A DNA stretch of 64,000 nt from Bacteroidota bacterium (GTDB taxonomy: Bacteria; Bacteroidota; Bacteroidia; Chitinophagales; Chitinophagaceae). The DNA lies in contig JAEZDC010000032.1 of the NCBI GenBank assembly GCA_023429825.1, forward strand, positions 1 through 64,000. Direction: 5' to 3'. Numbering within the stretch: the stretch's first letter is position 1; the number at the start of each line of letters is the position of its first letter. Under the pieces are notes generated by a model that was not told where the DNA came from, did no database searches, and saw nothing but the letters and a program-made list of their open reading frames with translations. Both the position numbers and the translations under genes were made by a program. Shown here one piece after another: positions 1 to 8,552 of this stretch.

Positions 1-2331
1 TACAATGTGAAGCTGGTGGTAACAACAGATAATGGTTGTTTGGATAGCATCATCATCCCTGTCACAGTATACCCGATGCCGGTGGCTAACTTCACAGTGA
101 ATGATTCTACCCAGTGCCGCAGCGGTAACAGCTTTGCATTCACCAGTACCTCTACAGTAAGTACAGGTTCTATCGTTGGATACAACTGGAACTTCGGTGA
201 TGGAAATACATCCACTCAACAAAACCCAAGCTACGGGTATGCTGCTCCCGGCACTTATACAGTAAGATTAATTGTTACTACAGATAACGGATGCGTTGAT
301 ACGATCAGTAAAACAGTAACCGTTTACCCGCAATCAACAGCATCATTCACCATCAACACAGCTAACCAGTGCCTGAGCGGTAATAGTTATACGTTCACGA
401 GCACATCCACTGTACCATCCGGTGCTATCGTAGGATATAACTGGAACTTTGGTGATGGAAATACTTCTACTCAACAAAATCCTACACATACTTATGCCGC
501 AGCTGGTACTTACCAGGTGAAGCTGGTAGTGACAACAGATAATGGTTGTTTGGATAGTGTAACAATTCCGGTAACCTTATATCCGAAGCCAACTGTTAGT
601 ATTGTTTCCAGTGGAGGTTATACTTGTTTAAATACACCTGTAAGATTAGAAATCAGTTCAACGATACCAGTGCAGATCAACTGGAACTTCGGCGACGGCA
701 ATACATTAAATACAACCAATCTCGTCGTATTCCATCAATACGCAAATGCGGGTGTGTATGTTCCACGGGCAATTGTTATTGACCCTGTGACGGGTTGTAG
801 CGATACATTGTTTTCAGATACGATCAGGATCGACAGAGTTGATGCGAATTATGTGACAGATATATTCGAAACCTGTAACGGCAGTACAATGACGTTTACC
901 AACACCTCGACGTCAACATTTGGGGTGCAGCAATGGCAGTGGGATTTTGGCGACGGTGGTACTTCTACCCAGCAACATCCTTTTCATCCTTATGCTGCTA
1001 CCGGAACTTATAATGTGCAACTGATCGCCATCAGCCAAAGCGGATGCAGAGATACTATTGTACGGGCACTAAGTATCCAGATCTATACACCTCCACAGGT
1101 TTCCATCAGTGCAAACCCTGATGTGTGTATCGGAAGTAACATGACTTTCACTCCTGTATTGAACAGCGTAGATCCTGTGACATCATATCAATGGAATTTC
1201 AGTAACGGGTTCTCTTCAACGCAAAATACGGTAACTACTGCTTTCAGCCAGGTAGGTACTGTGACAGCGCAACTCATTATTAAAACTGTTTTCAATTGTG
1301 CAGATACCGCGAATTTTACTTTTAATGTAAGACCATTACCAGTTGTAGTCACCGCCAATAACCAGATATTATGCGTTGGTAGTTCGGTGCAGCTTCCAAC
1401 TACAGGAGCAAGTACTTATTCATGGTCTCCTATTACAGGATTAAGTTGTGCGGATTGTGCGAACCCCACTGCAAGTCCAACTAACACCACGCAGTACATT
1501 GTAACAGGTACTTCTGAGTATGGTTGTGTTGAAAGAGATACGGTAACCATACAGGTGATCCAACCCTTTGATATGACTGTTAGCAATGACCGCACGATAT
1601 GCGAGGGAGAAAAAGTTGGATTGACTGCTAATGGTGCAGCTACTTATCAATGGTTCCCTAATACCGGATTAAGCGCTGCAGACATTCGTAACCCCGTGGC
1701 ACAACCACCAGCTACTACATTATATACCGTTGTTGGTAGAGATGGATTTAATTGCTTTACTGATACTGCTCAAATACAGGTTGTGGTGAACCCACTCCCT
1801 ACTTTAGACTTAGGTAAAGACACCCTGATGTCTACCGGGTCAACACTTCTTGTAACGCCGGTCTTCACCAATGGGCCTATAGTTTCGTGGAGCTGGTCGC
1901 CAACTACAGATCTGAGTTGCAGCAATTGTCCCGATCCTGTTATCACAGTTAAAAAAGATATTACTTATGTAGTTACGGCCACCAATGAAAATGGCTGTCG
2001 TACGATGGATACCTTAAGAGTAAGATCTTTCTGTCCCGACGCACAAATATTCATAGCCAACATCCTTACACCGGATAATGATGGATTGAATGATGTGCTG
2101 ATGGTAAGAGGTAAAGGAGTTAAGATCGTTAAATCGTTCAGGATATATAACCGTTGGGGCGAGATGGTATTCCAGAAGTTTGATTTCATTCCAAATGAAA
2201 AAACAAATGGTTGGGATGGTACCCGAAATGGAAAATTGGTAGACCCCGATGTATTTGTATATGTAGCAGAAGTGATCTGTGAGAATGACAGAGTAGCACA
2301 TTACAGAGGTAACGTAACAGTCATCAGATAA
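1..2331 (+). CDS. PKD-repeat surface protein with gliding/T9SS C-terminal domain (5' partial)
   Basis: Secreted or cell-surface adhesin-like protein. The reading frame is open from base 1, so the true start lies upstream. The visible part holds successive PKD-like modules marked by WNFGDG and WDFGDG motifs. The first two complete modules are about 85 residues each and nearly identical. Later modules carry Ig-like Cys pairs (SCADCANP, SCSNCPDP). The last ~95 residues (LTPDNDGLNDVL, IYNRWGEMVF, NGWDGT, then VYVAEV) match the gliding-motility C-terminal (CHU_C type) domain, known as a type B signal for type IX secretion. A PorP/SprF-like gene follows 4 bp downstream, the usual partner of such substrates. 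Export by T9SS is inferred from this tail and neighbour; the ligand is unknown. Confidence 0.9.
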   Translation, partial: YNVKLVVTTDNGCLDSIIIPVTVYPMPVANFTVNDSTQCRSGNSFAFTSTSTVSTGSIVGYNWNFGDGNTSTQQNPSYGYAAPGTYTVRLIVTTDNGCVDTISKTVTVYPQSTASFTINTANQCLSGNSYTFTSTSTVPSGAIVGYNWNFGDGNTSTQQNPTHTYAAAGTYQVKLVVTTDNGCLDSVTIPVTLYPKPTVSIVSSGGYTCLNTPVRLEISSTIPVQINWNFGDGNTLNTTNLVVFHQYANAGVYVPRAIVIDPVTGCSDTLFSDTIRIDRVDANYVTDIFETCNGSTMTFTNTSTSTFGVQQWQWDFGDGGTSTQQHPFHPYAATGTYNVQLIAISQSGCRDTIVRALSIQIYTPPQVSISANPDVCIGSNMTFTPVLNSVDPVTSYQWNFSNGFSSTQNTVTTAFSQVGTVTAQLIIKTVFNCADTANFTFNVRPLPVVVTANNQILCVGSSVQLPTTGASTYSWSPITGLSCADCANPTASPTNTTQYIVTGTSEYGCVERDTVTIQVIQPFDMTVSNDRTICEGEKVGLTANGAATYQWFPNTGLSAADIRNPVAQPPATTLYTVVGRDGFNCFTDTAQIQVVVNPLPTLDLGKDTLMSTGSTLLVTPVFTNGPIVSWSWSPTTDLSCSNCPDPVITVKKDITYVVTATNENGCRTMDTLRVRSFCPDAQIFIANILTPDNDGLNDVLMVRGKGVKIVKSFRIYNRWGEMVFQKFDFIPNEKTNGWDGTRNGKLVDPDVFVYVAEVICENDRVAHYRGNVTVIR

Positions 2332-2335
2332 TCCT

Positions 2336-3355
2336 ATGAGTATGAAAAAAATTTTTACACTAATGATGCTGGCATGGATGCAACTTGCCAATGCACAGGA
2401 TTATACTTTCTCCCAGTTCTATGAACAGCCTATTATGAGAAACCCTGCATTAGCCGGTGTTTTCAATGGTGACTTTCGTGTAAGCGGGATCAACAGGAAT
2501 CAATGGGCTTCAGTTACCGTTCCTTATAAAACCACTGCACTTAGTGTAGAATACAAACGACCTATAGGTAGTGCCAATGATTTCCTCACGATGGGAATAC
2601 AAACTGTTCTTGATGTAGCAGGAGACCTGAAACTAAAGCGTACCCACGTGATGCCGTTTTTGAACTTCCATAAATCATTAAGTGAGGACAAAGACGAATA
2701 TCTTTCATTAGCGTTTATGGGAGGAAATATCAGCAGCCGTTTTGACCCTTCGAAAGTCAGAGGCGAAGAGCAGTATGTGAACGGTGTTTACGATCCTTCC
2801 GCTCCTATCATCCAAAAATTTGACCGCGTAAATTATAACTATTGGGATCTTTCTACGGGGCTTACCTACAGCAGCCAGTTTGGGTATGATTCCAGGTTCT
2901 ATGTAGGTGCCGCGTTATTCCACGCCAATAAGCCGAAGAGAAGTTATTTCAATCAAAGCAATGTTGATTTCTTCAAAGCGAAGCTTTCAATTAACGGTGG
3001 TGTTACACATGGCTTAACCGATTTTACAAGGATCATTGCATTTGCCGATTATTATATGCAGGGGCAGCATCGCCAGGTTTTTGGTGGCGTATTATACCAG
3101 TATGATATAGAGGAATATGAAGAAGGAAAAGTATCGGTCGCCGGTGGAGCTTTTTATCGCCTGGGTGATGCGGCAGTGCCGGTTGTAAAACTGGATTATA
3201 AAAGACTTACTGTCGGTTTGAGCTACGATGTAAACATATCCAATCTCAAAACGGCTTCGCTATACAGGGGCGGATTCGAGCTGACGGTAAACTACAAAAC
3301 CTTCCTTTCGCATCCCAACAGTACACTAGATAAAGTGCGGTGCGTACGCTTCTGA
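2336..3355 (+). CDS. PorP/SprF family type IX secretion membrane protein
   Basis: Outer-membrane beta-barrel protein of 339 residues, normal length for the family. A signal peptide ends near residue 20 (LANAQDYTFSQFYEQP), and the QFY...NPALAG opening is typical of PorP/SprF proteins. Family members help secrete or anchor T9SS substrates with a type B C-terminal domain. The gene starts 4 bp after the PKD protein that carries such a domain, so the two probably form a dedicated substrate and anchor pair in one transcript. The ATG at 2336 is followed by a second ATG two codons later, and either could be used. No terminator is evident in the AT-rich gap after it. Confidence 0.9.
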   Translation: MSMKKIFTLMMLAWMQLANAQDYTFSQFYEQPIMRNPALAGVFNGDFRVSGINRNQWASVTVPYKTTALSVEYKRPIGSANDFLTMGIQTVLDVAGDLKLKRTHVMPFLNFHKSLSEDKDEYLSLAFMGGNISSRFDPSKVRGEEQYVNGVYDPSAPIIQKFDRVNYNYWDLSTGLTYSSQFGYDSRFYVGAALFHANKPKRSYFNQSNVDFFKAKLSINGGVTHGLTDFTRIIAFADYYMQGQHRQVFGGVLYQYDIEEYEEGKVSVAGGAFYRLGDAAVPVVKLDYKRLTVGLSYDVNISNLKTASLYRGGFELTVNYKTFLSHPNSTLDKVRCVRF

Positions 3356-3477
3356 TTGAGGAAAAACTTTCATAAGCATCTTCTTCTGTAATTCGTTGTC
3401 AATGTTTTTTAGATGGTATGCCATTTGAGACAGCACAGCGGGACCAATTAATATCTAATAGTTACAAATTTATTTAC

Positions 3478-3543
3478 ATGAGAAGTATCGTTTTGCTCGT
3501 AATGGCATTAGTGGCAATGTTCGTAGCAATGATCACTGCTTAG
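3478..3543 (+). CDS. possible 21-residue hydrophobic peptide
   Basis: An ATG-initiated ORF of 21 codons encodes an almost wholly hydrophobic peptide (MRSIVLLVMALVAMF...ITA) that could form one membrane helix. It starts 122 bp after the PorP/SprF-like gene, follows an AT-rich stretch, and its last 11 bp overlap the convergent end of hisIE. No homologue is recognised. Short hydrophobic ORFs arise by chance, so this is only a candidate. Confidence 0.2.
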   Translation: MRSIVLLVMALVAMFVAMITA

Positions 3544-4138
3544 CATTGTGATGCCGCTTGTGCAGCACATCAATAACATTTTTCATTTTATATCCTTTCG
3601 CCTGCAACAATACCAGGTAATGGAATAGTAGGTCTGCGGCCTCGTTCAGGAAAAGGTCATCATTCTCATCCTTAGCTTCGATCACTAATTCTATAGCCTC
3701 CTCGCCCACTTTCTGTGCAATCTTATTCAGGCCCTTTCCAAATAATTTAGCTACATAAGATTCCTCCGCTCCTGCTTTTCGTCTTAAAGAAATGATCTCT
3801 TCGAGATAACACAAAAAATCTTCTTTGTGGTTTTTCTCATTGAAGCAGGTATCAGCGCCGGTGTGACATACACCACCCAGGGGATCTACTTTTACTAATA
3901 ACGTGTCTTTATCACAGTCCACCGTGATTGATTTAAGATCAAGAAAGTGACCACTCGTTTCACCTTTCGTCCACAAACGTTGTTTACTGCGACTATAGAA
4001 TGTTACTCTTCCGGTTTCTTCCGTTTGCTTTAATGCAGCTTCATTCATAAAGCCAAGCATCAAGACTTTTTGTGTTGTATGGTCCTGCACAATTGCTGGT
4101 ACAAGGCCATCCGGATATTTACTGAAATCTACGTGCAT
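3533..4138 (-). CDS. hisIE: bifunctional phosphoribosyl-AMP cyclohydrolase / phosphoribosyl-ATP pyrophosphohydrolase
   Basis: Catalyses steps 2 and 3 of histidine synthesis (PR-ATP to PR-AMP to ProFAR). The N-terminal cyclohydrolase half has the metal-binding cysteines in DCDKDTLLVKV..GGVCHTGADTCF. The C-terminal half is a MazG-like pyrophosphohydrolase (GEEAIELVIEAKDEND..EAADLLFHYLVLL). The start chosen is the ATG at 4138 (MHVDFSKYPDGLVPAIVQD), giving 201 residues, usual for fused HisIE. A longer frame from a GTG at 4192 exists only because a dispersed repeat copy (4164-4200) happens to read through in frame, and its 18 extra residues do not look like HisI. This is the last gene of the his operon. 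Confidence 0.95.
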   Translation of the reverse strand: MHVDFSKYPDGLVPAIVQDHTTQKVLMLGFMNEAALKQTEETGRVTFYSRSKQRLWTKGETSGHFLDLKSITVDCDKDTLLVKVDPLGGVCHTGADTCFNEKNHKEDFLCYLEEIISLRRKAGAEESYVAKLFGKGLNKIAQKVGEEAIELVIEAKDENDDLFLNEAADLLFHYLVLLQAKGYKMKNVIDVLHKRHHNAKQ

Positions 4139-4163
4139 ATATTTTTTGTTTACAAGCTGTCTT

Positions 4164-4200
4164 ACTACTATGACGCTTTTCTTGCGTCGCACTCTTGTAC
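4164..4200 (-). repeat. dispersed intergenic repeat, copy A
   Basis: Read on the minus strand this begins GTACAAGAGTGCGACGCAA and ends GCGTCATAGTAGT. It lies between hisF and hisIE in the same direction as transcription. It contains a perfect short inverted repeat, GACGC-N7-GCGTC. Related copies lie at 8506-8542, 10709-10743, 17090-17116, 33499-33535 and 43647-43670. Confidence 0.7.
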
Positions 4201-4213
4201 TTCATACCGCTAC

Positions 4214-4969
4214 TCAGCGAACGGCAATGTTCATCTTTCGTAAGTGATCTTTCAGCTCCTGTATTTCTATCTCCTTAAAATGAAAGATACTCGCCGCCAA
4301 AGCTGCATCTGCTTTTCCATCATTAAATACATCTACAAAATGCTGCATCGTTCCACCACCTCCAGAAGCAATCACCGGTACACTGAGCTGCTCCGATAAG
4401 GTACGAGTAATATCTAATGCAAAACCCTGCTTTGTACCATCATTATTCATTGACGTTAACAGGATCTCGCCTGCTCCTAACTCAACACTTTGCTTCGCCC
4501 ATTCCAAACATTTCACATCTGTCTTCACTCTCCCTCCATTCAGGTATACATACCATTCGCCATCCGCTTCTTTTTTTGTATCGATAGCCAGGACAATACA
4601 CTGGTTGCCAAAAGTCTTTGCTAACTCGTTAATCAATTCCGGGCGTTTGAAAGCTGCGGTGTTCACCGAAACCTTATCTGCTCCATTCGCAAGTAATATA
4701 CGCACATCATCTACACTGCTAATTCCACCTCCCACAGTAAACGGAATGTTCACGTGCAATGCAATCTGCTTCACCAATTCAGACAGTGTTTTACGCTTTT
4801 CATTAGTTGCGGTAATATCTAAAAACACCAGTTCATCCGCTCCCTGTTCGGCATACAAAGCACCAAGTTCTACAGGGTCACCTGCATCCCTGATATTTTC
4901 AAAGTTTACGCCCTTCACGGTACGCCCGTCTTTAATATCCAGGCATGGTATGATTCTTTTTGCCAGCAT
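4214..4969 (-). CDS. hisF: imidazole glycerol phosphate synthase, cyclase subunit
   Basis: With HisH it converts PRFAR and glutamine-derived ammonia into imidazole glycerol phosphate and AICAR. At 251 residues it is a full TIM barrel. It begins MLAKRIIPCLDIKDGRTVKG, with the catalytic Asp in CLDIKDG, and has FTVGGGISS and ASGGGGT phosphate-binding loops and LLTSMNNDGTKQGF carrying the second catalytic Asp. Its start overlaps the hisA stop by one base. Repeat copy A lies between its stop and hisIE. Confidence 0.97.
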   Translation of the reverse strand: MLAKRIIPCLDIKDGRTVKGVNFENIRDAGDPVELGALYAEQGADELVFLDITATNEKRKTLSELVKQIALHVNIPFTVGGGISSVDDVRILLANGADKVSVNTAAFKRPELINELAKTFGNQCIVLAIDTKKEADGEWYVYLNGGRVKTDVKCLEWAKQSVELGAGEILLTSMNNDGTKQGFALDITRTLSEQLSVPVIASGGGGTMQHFVDVFNDGKADAALAASIFHFKEIEIQELKDHLRKMNIAVR

Positions 4970-5688
4970 TATTTTGTGAAGCTTTTCAGATCCTTTAAAC
5001 TGATCCTGTTCTCATAGATCGCTTTGCCTATAATGGCCGCTTTACAACCTGTGTCTTCCAATTTGTACAGATCATCCATTGTAGCCACGCCTCCGCTGGC
5101 AATAAAATATAATCCGGGAAATTTCAGAACAATGTTTTTATATAGTTCAGTAGAAGGGCCTTCTAACTTGCCATCTTTATTTATATCAGTACAAAAGACC
5201 TGCTTCACTCCATGCTCAATATATTTTTCGATAAAGTCATATACCCATAGTTCTGTTTCAATCTGCCAGCCGTTTATGGTGATCTTTTCATTCTTCACAT
5301 CGGCGCCCAGTAAAAATTTGTCACTTCCGTATTGCTGCAGCCAGTTGAGGAACAGTGCTTCGTCTTTCACAGCTATACTTCCAATAGTTGCGTAAGCAGA
5401 ACCTGAGTTGAAAACAATATCAACATCATTGGCTGATTTTATTCCACCGCCAAAATCTATTACCAGATCAGTTTTACCCGCTATCGTCTCCAGCACTTTC
5501 CAATTGCGCACCCTTCCTTCTTTTGCGCCATCCAGGTCAACAAGGTGCAGGCGTTTCAATCCTGCATCTTCAAATTGCCTGGCCACTTCCAGCGGATGCT
5601 CGTTGTATATTTTCTTTTGTGAGTAATCTCCTTCCGTTAATCTCACACATTTACCATTAATGATATCTATAGCCGGGATGATCTCCAT
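4969..5688 (-). CDS. hisA: ProFAR isomerase
   Basis: Isomerises the N1 aminoaldose ProFAR to the aminoketose PRFAR. The 239-residue TIM barrel is paralogous to HisF. It opens MEIIPAIDIINGKCVRLTEGDY, with the catalytic Asp in PAIDI, and has the DFGGGIKS phosphate loop, FCTDINKDGKLEGPS with the second catalytic Asp, and the ASGGVATMDDL loop. It starts 2 bp after hisH ends and overlaps hisF by one base, consistent with coupled translation. Confidence 0.97.
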   Translation of the reverse strand: MEIIPAIDIINGKCVRLTEGDYSQKKIYNEHPLEVARQFEDAGLKRLHLVDLDGAKEGRVRNWKVLETIAGKTDLVIDFGGGIKSANDVDIVFNSGSAYATIGSIAVKDEALFLNWLQQYGSDKFLLGADVKNEKITINGWQIETELWVYDFIEKYIEHGVKQVFCTDINKDGKLEGPSTELYKNIVLKFPGLYFIASGGVATMDDLYKLEDTGCKAAIIGKAIYENRISLKDLKSFTK

Positions 5689-5690
5689 AA

Positions 5691-6281
5691 TTACAGCTTT
5701 AAAAAGTTTTTTAGAATTTGTTCACCCACCTCAGCAGATTTCTCCGGATGGAATTGTACACCATAAAAATTATTCTTTTGCAATGCCGCGCTATAGGGAG
5801 AAATATAATCTGTAACAGCGATCGTATGCTCATTTAGCGGAACATAATAACTGTGGACATAATAGCAATAGTTTTTCTCATCTAGTCCGGCGAACAATTC
5901 ACTCTTCAATCCCGTGATCGTATTCCAACCCACCTGCGGAATTTTTATAGAGGTATCAACTGATTCGAATCTCTTTACCGTGTCCTGGAAAATACCCAGG
6001 CATTCAGTGTTTCCTTCTTCTGAGAACTCACACATCAACTGCATTCCCAAACAAATACCCAGCACAGGCTGCTGCAGGTTTTTGATCACTTCGTCCAGTT
6101 TATGCTCCTTTAAAAAATTCATTGCAGAGCTGGCTTCGCCTACTCCGGGAAAGATCACTTTATCTGCTGTGCGAATGACATCTGTGGCACCTGTAACGAT
6201 TGCCTCTACACCGATCCGGTTCAGCGCAAATAAAACACTTTGAATATTACCGGCATTATATTGAATCACTACCACCTTCAT
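5691..6281 (-). CDS. hisH: imidazole glycerol phosphate synthase, glutaminase subunit
   Basis: Class I glutamine amidotransferase that passes ammonia to HisF. It has 196 residues. The triad is visible as the nucleophile Cys in LGICLGMQLM, His and Glu in VQFHPEKS near the C-terminus. The oxyanion region PGVGEA and the N-terminal VVIQYNAGNIQSV are typical. It overlaps the hisB stop by one base and is followed closely by hisA. Confidence 0.97.
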   Translation of the reverse strand: MKVVVIQYNAGNIQSVLFALNRIGVEAIVTGATDVIRTADKVIFPGVGEASSAMNFLKEHKLDEVIKNLQQPVLGICLGMQLMCEFSEEGNTECLGIFQDTVKRFESVDTSIKIPQVGWNTITGLKSELFAGLDEKNYCYYVHSYYVPLNEHTIAVTDYISPYSAALQKNNFYGVQFHPEKSAEVGEQILKNFLKL

Positions 6282-7420
6282 TATAAAACTCCTTTGGTGC
6301 TTGGCAGATAATTACTCATTGGATCTCTTCTTACAGCCATTCTTATTGCTTTTGCAAAAGCTTTAAAAATTGCTTCTATTTTGTGGTGCTCATTTTCTCC
6401 TTTGCATTCAATATTCAGATTGCACTTCGCCGCATCACTGAAAGATTTAAAAAAATGGCAGAACATTTCCGTGGGCATCTCTCCTATCTTCTCTCGTTTA
6501 AACTCAGCATTCCATACCAGCCAATTCCTTCCCCCAAAATCGATTAACACTTTAGCCTCCGCATCATCCATCGGCAAAGCAAAGCCATATCGTTCCATCC
6601 CTCTTTTATCTGTCAATGCTTTAGCGAAAGCCTCGCCTAACGCAATACCACAATCTTCTATTGTATGATGCTCATCGATATGCAGGTCACCTTTACAGGA
6701 AAGCTTCAGATCGATCTTACCATGTCTTGCAATTTGCTCCAGCATATGATCAAAAAAGCCTAAGCCTGTTGATATCTCTGCTTTACCGTTGCCATCCAGA
6801 TTGACGTGCACACAGATCTTCGTCTCATTAGTATTTCTCTCGAGTTGAACGCTTCGCAAACCCAGCTTCAGAAACTCGTAAATCTTACACCACTCTTTTG
6901 TTTCGAGAGCTATCACTTCATTTAGCGCACTTCTTTCATCACTGATCTCCGCACCGCCCAATTCAGGATCAACATTTATCCATATGGCTTTACATCCTAA
7001 ATTCTTCGCTAACTGTACATCCGTAATTCTATCGCCGATAACAAAAGAGTTTGTGATATCATAACCAGGATTGTTGAGATAGCCTTTCAACATTCCGGTG
7101 CCAGGTTTACGGTTGGGAGAATTATCAGCAGGAAAACTTCTATCAATATATGTTGCGCAAAAACTCACACCTTCATTCTCAAAACTTTTGATGATATGCT
7201 GATGTACAGGCCAGAACGTGTGTTCAGGAAAAGCTTCGGTCCCCAGGCCGTCCTGGTTTGTGACCATCACCAATTCATAGTCCAGTTCATCAGCGATCTT
7301 TGACAGGTACTGAAACACTTCAGGATAAAACTCCACCTTCTCAAATGCATCGACCTGGTAAGTTGGCGGCGCTTCTTTTATGATCGTTCCGTCTCTGTCG
7401 ATAAACAAAACTCTTTTCAT
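6281..7420 (-). CDS. hisB: bifunctional histidinol-phosphatase / imidazoleglycerol-phosphate dehydratase
   Basis: Carries out the dehydratase step and the later histidinol-phosphate phosphatase step. Residues 1 to ~165 form a HAD-IIIA phosphatase (FIDRDGT with both catalytic Asp residues, MVTNQDGLG, NRKPGTGML, FVIGDRITD). Residues ~190-379 form the dehydratase (GLGFFDHMLEQIARH, DEHHTIEDCGIALGEA). The length of 379 residues is close to enterobacterial fused HisB. The segment before NRKP (DRSFPADNSPN) lacks the Cys/His residues that bind zinc in the E. coli phosphatase domain, as compared from memory. It overlaps hisC by 4 bp at its start and hisH by one base at its end. Confidence 0.96.
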   Translation of the reverse strand: MKRVLFIDRDGTIIKEAPPTYQVDAFEKVEFYPEVFQYLSKIADELDYELVMVTNQDGLGTEAFPEHTFWPVHQHIIKSFENEGVSFCATYIDRSFPADNSPNRKPGTGMLKGYLNNPGYDITNSFVIGDRITDVQLAKNLGCKAIWINVDPELGGAEISDERSALNEVIALETKEWCKIYEFLKLGLRSVQLERNTNETKICVHVNLDGNGKAEISTGLGFFDHMLEQIARHGKIDLKLSCKGDLHIDEHHTIEDCGIALGEAFAKALTDKRGMERYGFALPMDDAEAKVLIDFGGRNWLVWNAEFKREKIGEMPTEMFCHFFKSFSDAAKCNLNIECKGENEHHKIEAIFKAFAKAIRMAVRRDPMSNYLPSTKGVL

Positions 7421-8478
7421 TCAATTAGTTTTAAATATTCGGCTAATGCATCCACCAGTAACGTATTCTCTCTTTCGGTTCCTATTGTAATCCGCAGGCA
7501 ATCTTCGCATAGTTTCACATTACTTCTATCTCTTACTACAATTTCTTTTGATAATAAAAACTCGTACACTTTTTTTGCCTCTTTGATCTTCACCAGGATA
7601 AAATTCGCATCGGAAGGATAAACCTTTTCAACAATAGGTATCTTATTAAACACTTTTATCAACGCTGCTCTCATAGCAACCAGTTCTTTGATCATGTCAT
7701 TTACCTGTCCAATTTCTTCAAGTGCTTTTAAAGCATACTCCTGTGTGGCCTGGTTGATATTGTATGGTGGTTTTATCTTATTCAGCAAAGCGACGATCTC
7801 CTGAGAAGCAAAAGCCATTCCCAAACGCAATGCAGCTAAACCCCATGCTTTACTGAAGGTTTGCAAAACAACAAGATTGGGGTAATCATTCAACTCCTGC
7901 AACAAAGAACGTTGACGGGAAAAATTAATATACGCCTCATCTACTACAAGAATGCCATTGAAATTATTCAACACCATTTCAATATCACTCCTGTTGATAC
8001 TATTTCCCGTAGGGTTATTAGGTGAGCATATCCAGATGAGTTTAGTGTTCTCATCGATCGTATTCTCGAGATGAATAAGATCAAGTTGAAAATCATCAAG
8101 CAACAAACACTTTCTCACTTCCACATCATTGATATTCGCACTCACTTCGTACATGCCATATGTTGGCGGGCAAATGATCACATTATCATTCTTTGGCTCG
8201 CAAAAACAGCGATACATAAGATCAATGCATTCATCGCTTCCATTGCCCAGGAAGATATTATCAGCAGGCACATTCTTAACTTTACTGATCGCTTCTTTCA
8301 GTTTATGTTGATACGGATCAGGATAACGATTGTACCATTTCGTCAACGGAGAGCCTAAACTGTTTTCATTCGCATCTAAAAACACTTTTGCCGTTCCACT
8401 GTATTCATCCCGTGCAGATGAATACGGAATTAACTTTTTAATATTCTCTCTCGTTATTTTATTCAGATCAAAATTCAT
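7417..8478 (-). CDS. hisC: histidinol-phosphate aminotransferase
   Basis: PLP-dependent class I/II aminotransferase forming histidinol phosphate. The Schiff-base Lys lies in QTFSKAWGLAALRLG, and FLGNGSDECIDLM, WICSPNNPTGN and VVDEAYINFS are characteristic. The start is taken at the ATG at 8478 (MNFDLNKITRENIKKLIPYS), giving 353 residues. A frame extending to a GTG at 8532 is translated from repeat copy B (8506-8542) and is considered spurious. It overlaps hisB by 4 bp. The hisD-hisC gap of 74 bp is the longest between two structural genes of this operon, nearly matched by the 75 bp gap between hisF and hisIE, and both hold a repeat copy. Confidence 0.96.
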   Translation of the reverse strand: MNFDLNKITRENIKKLIPYSSARDEYSGTAKVFLDANENSLGSPLTKWYNRYPDPYQHKLKEAISKVKNVPADNIFLGNGSDECIDLMYRCFCEPKNDNVIICPPTYGMYEVSANINDVEVRKCLLLDDFQLDLIHLENTIDENTKLIWICSPNNPTGNSINRSDIEMVLNNFNGILVVDEAYINFSRQRSLLQELNDYPNLVVLQTFSKAWGLAALRLGMAFASQEIVALLNKIKPPYNINQATQEYALKALEEIGQVNDMIKELVAMRAALIKVFNKIPIVEKVYPSDANFILVKIKEAKKVYEFLLSKEIVVRDRSNVKLCEDCLRITIGTERENTLLVDALAEYLKLIE

Positions 8479-8505
8479 TCTGCATTTTTTTTGACGAGCG
8501 CCGGT

Positions 8506-8542
8506 ACTACTATGATGCACCGGTTGTGTCACTCACTTGTAC
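8506..8542 (-). repeat. dispersed intergenic repeat, copy B
   Basis: Minus-strand sequence begins GTACAAGTGAGTGACACAA and ends GCATCATAGTAGT. It lies between hisD and hisC in the direction of transcription. This is the second sequence subtype, aligning without gaps to copy A. Confidence 0.7.
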
Positions 8543-8552
8543 TTGCATATCA

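Noticed and set aside
2014..2391. 125-codon minus-strand ORF across the PKD protein and PorP/SprF-like junction
   Set aside because: It is antisense to two clear genes and its translation has no domain features.
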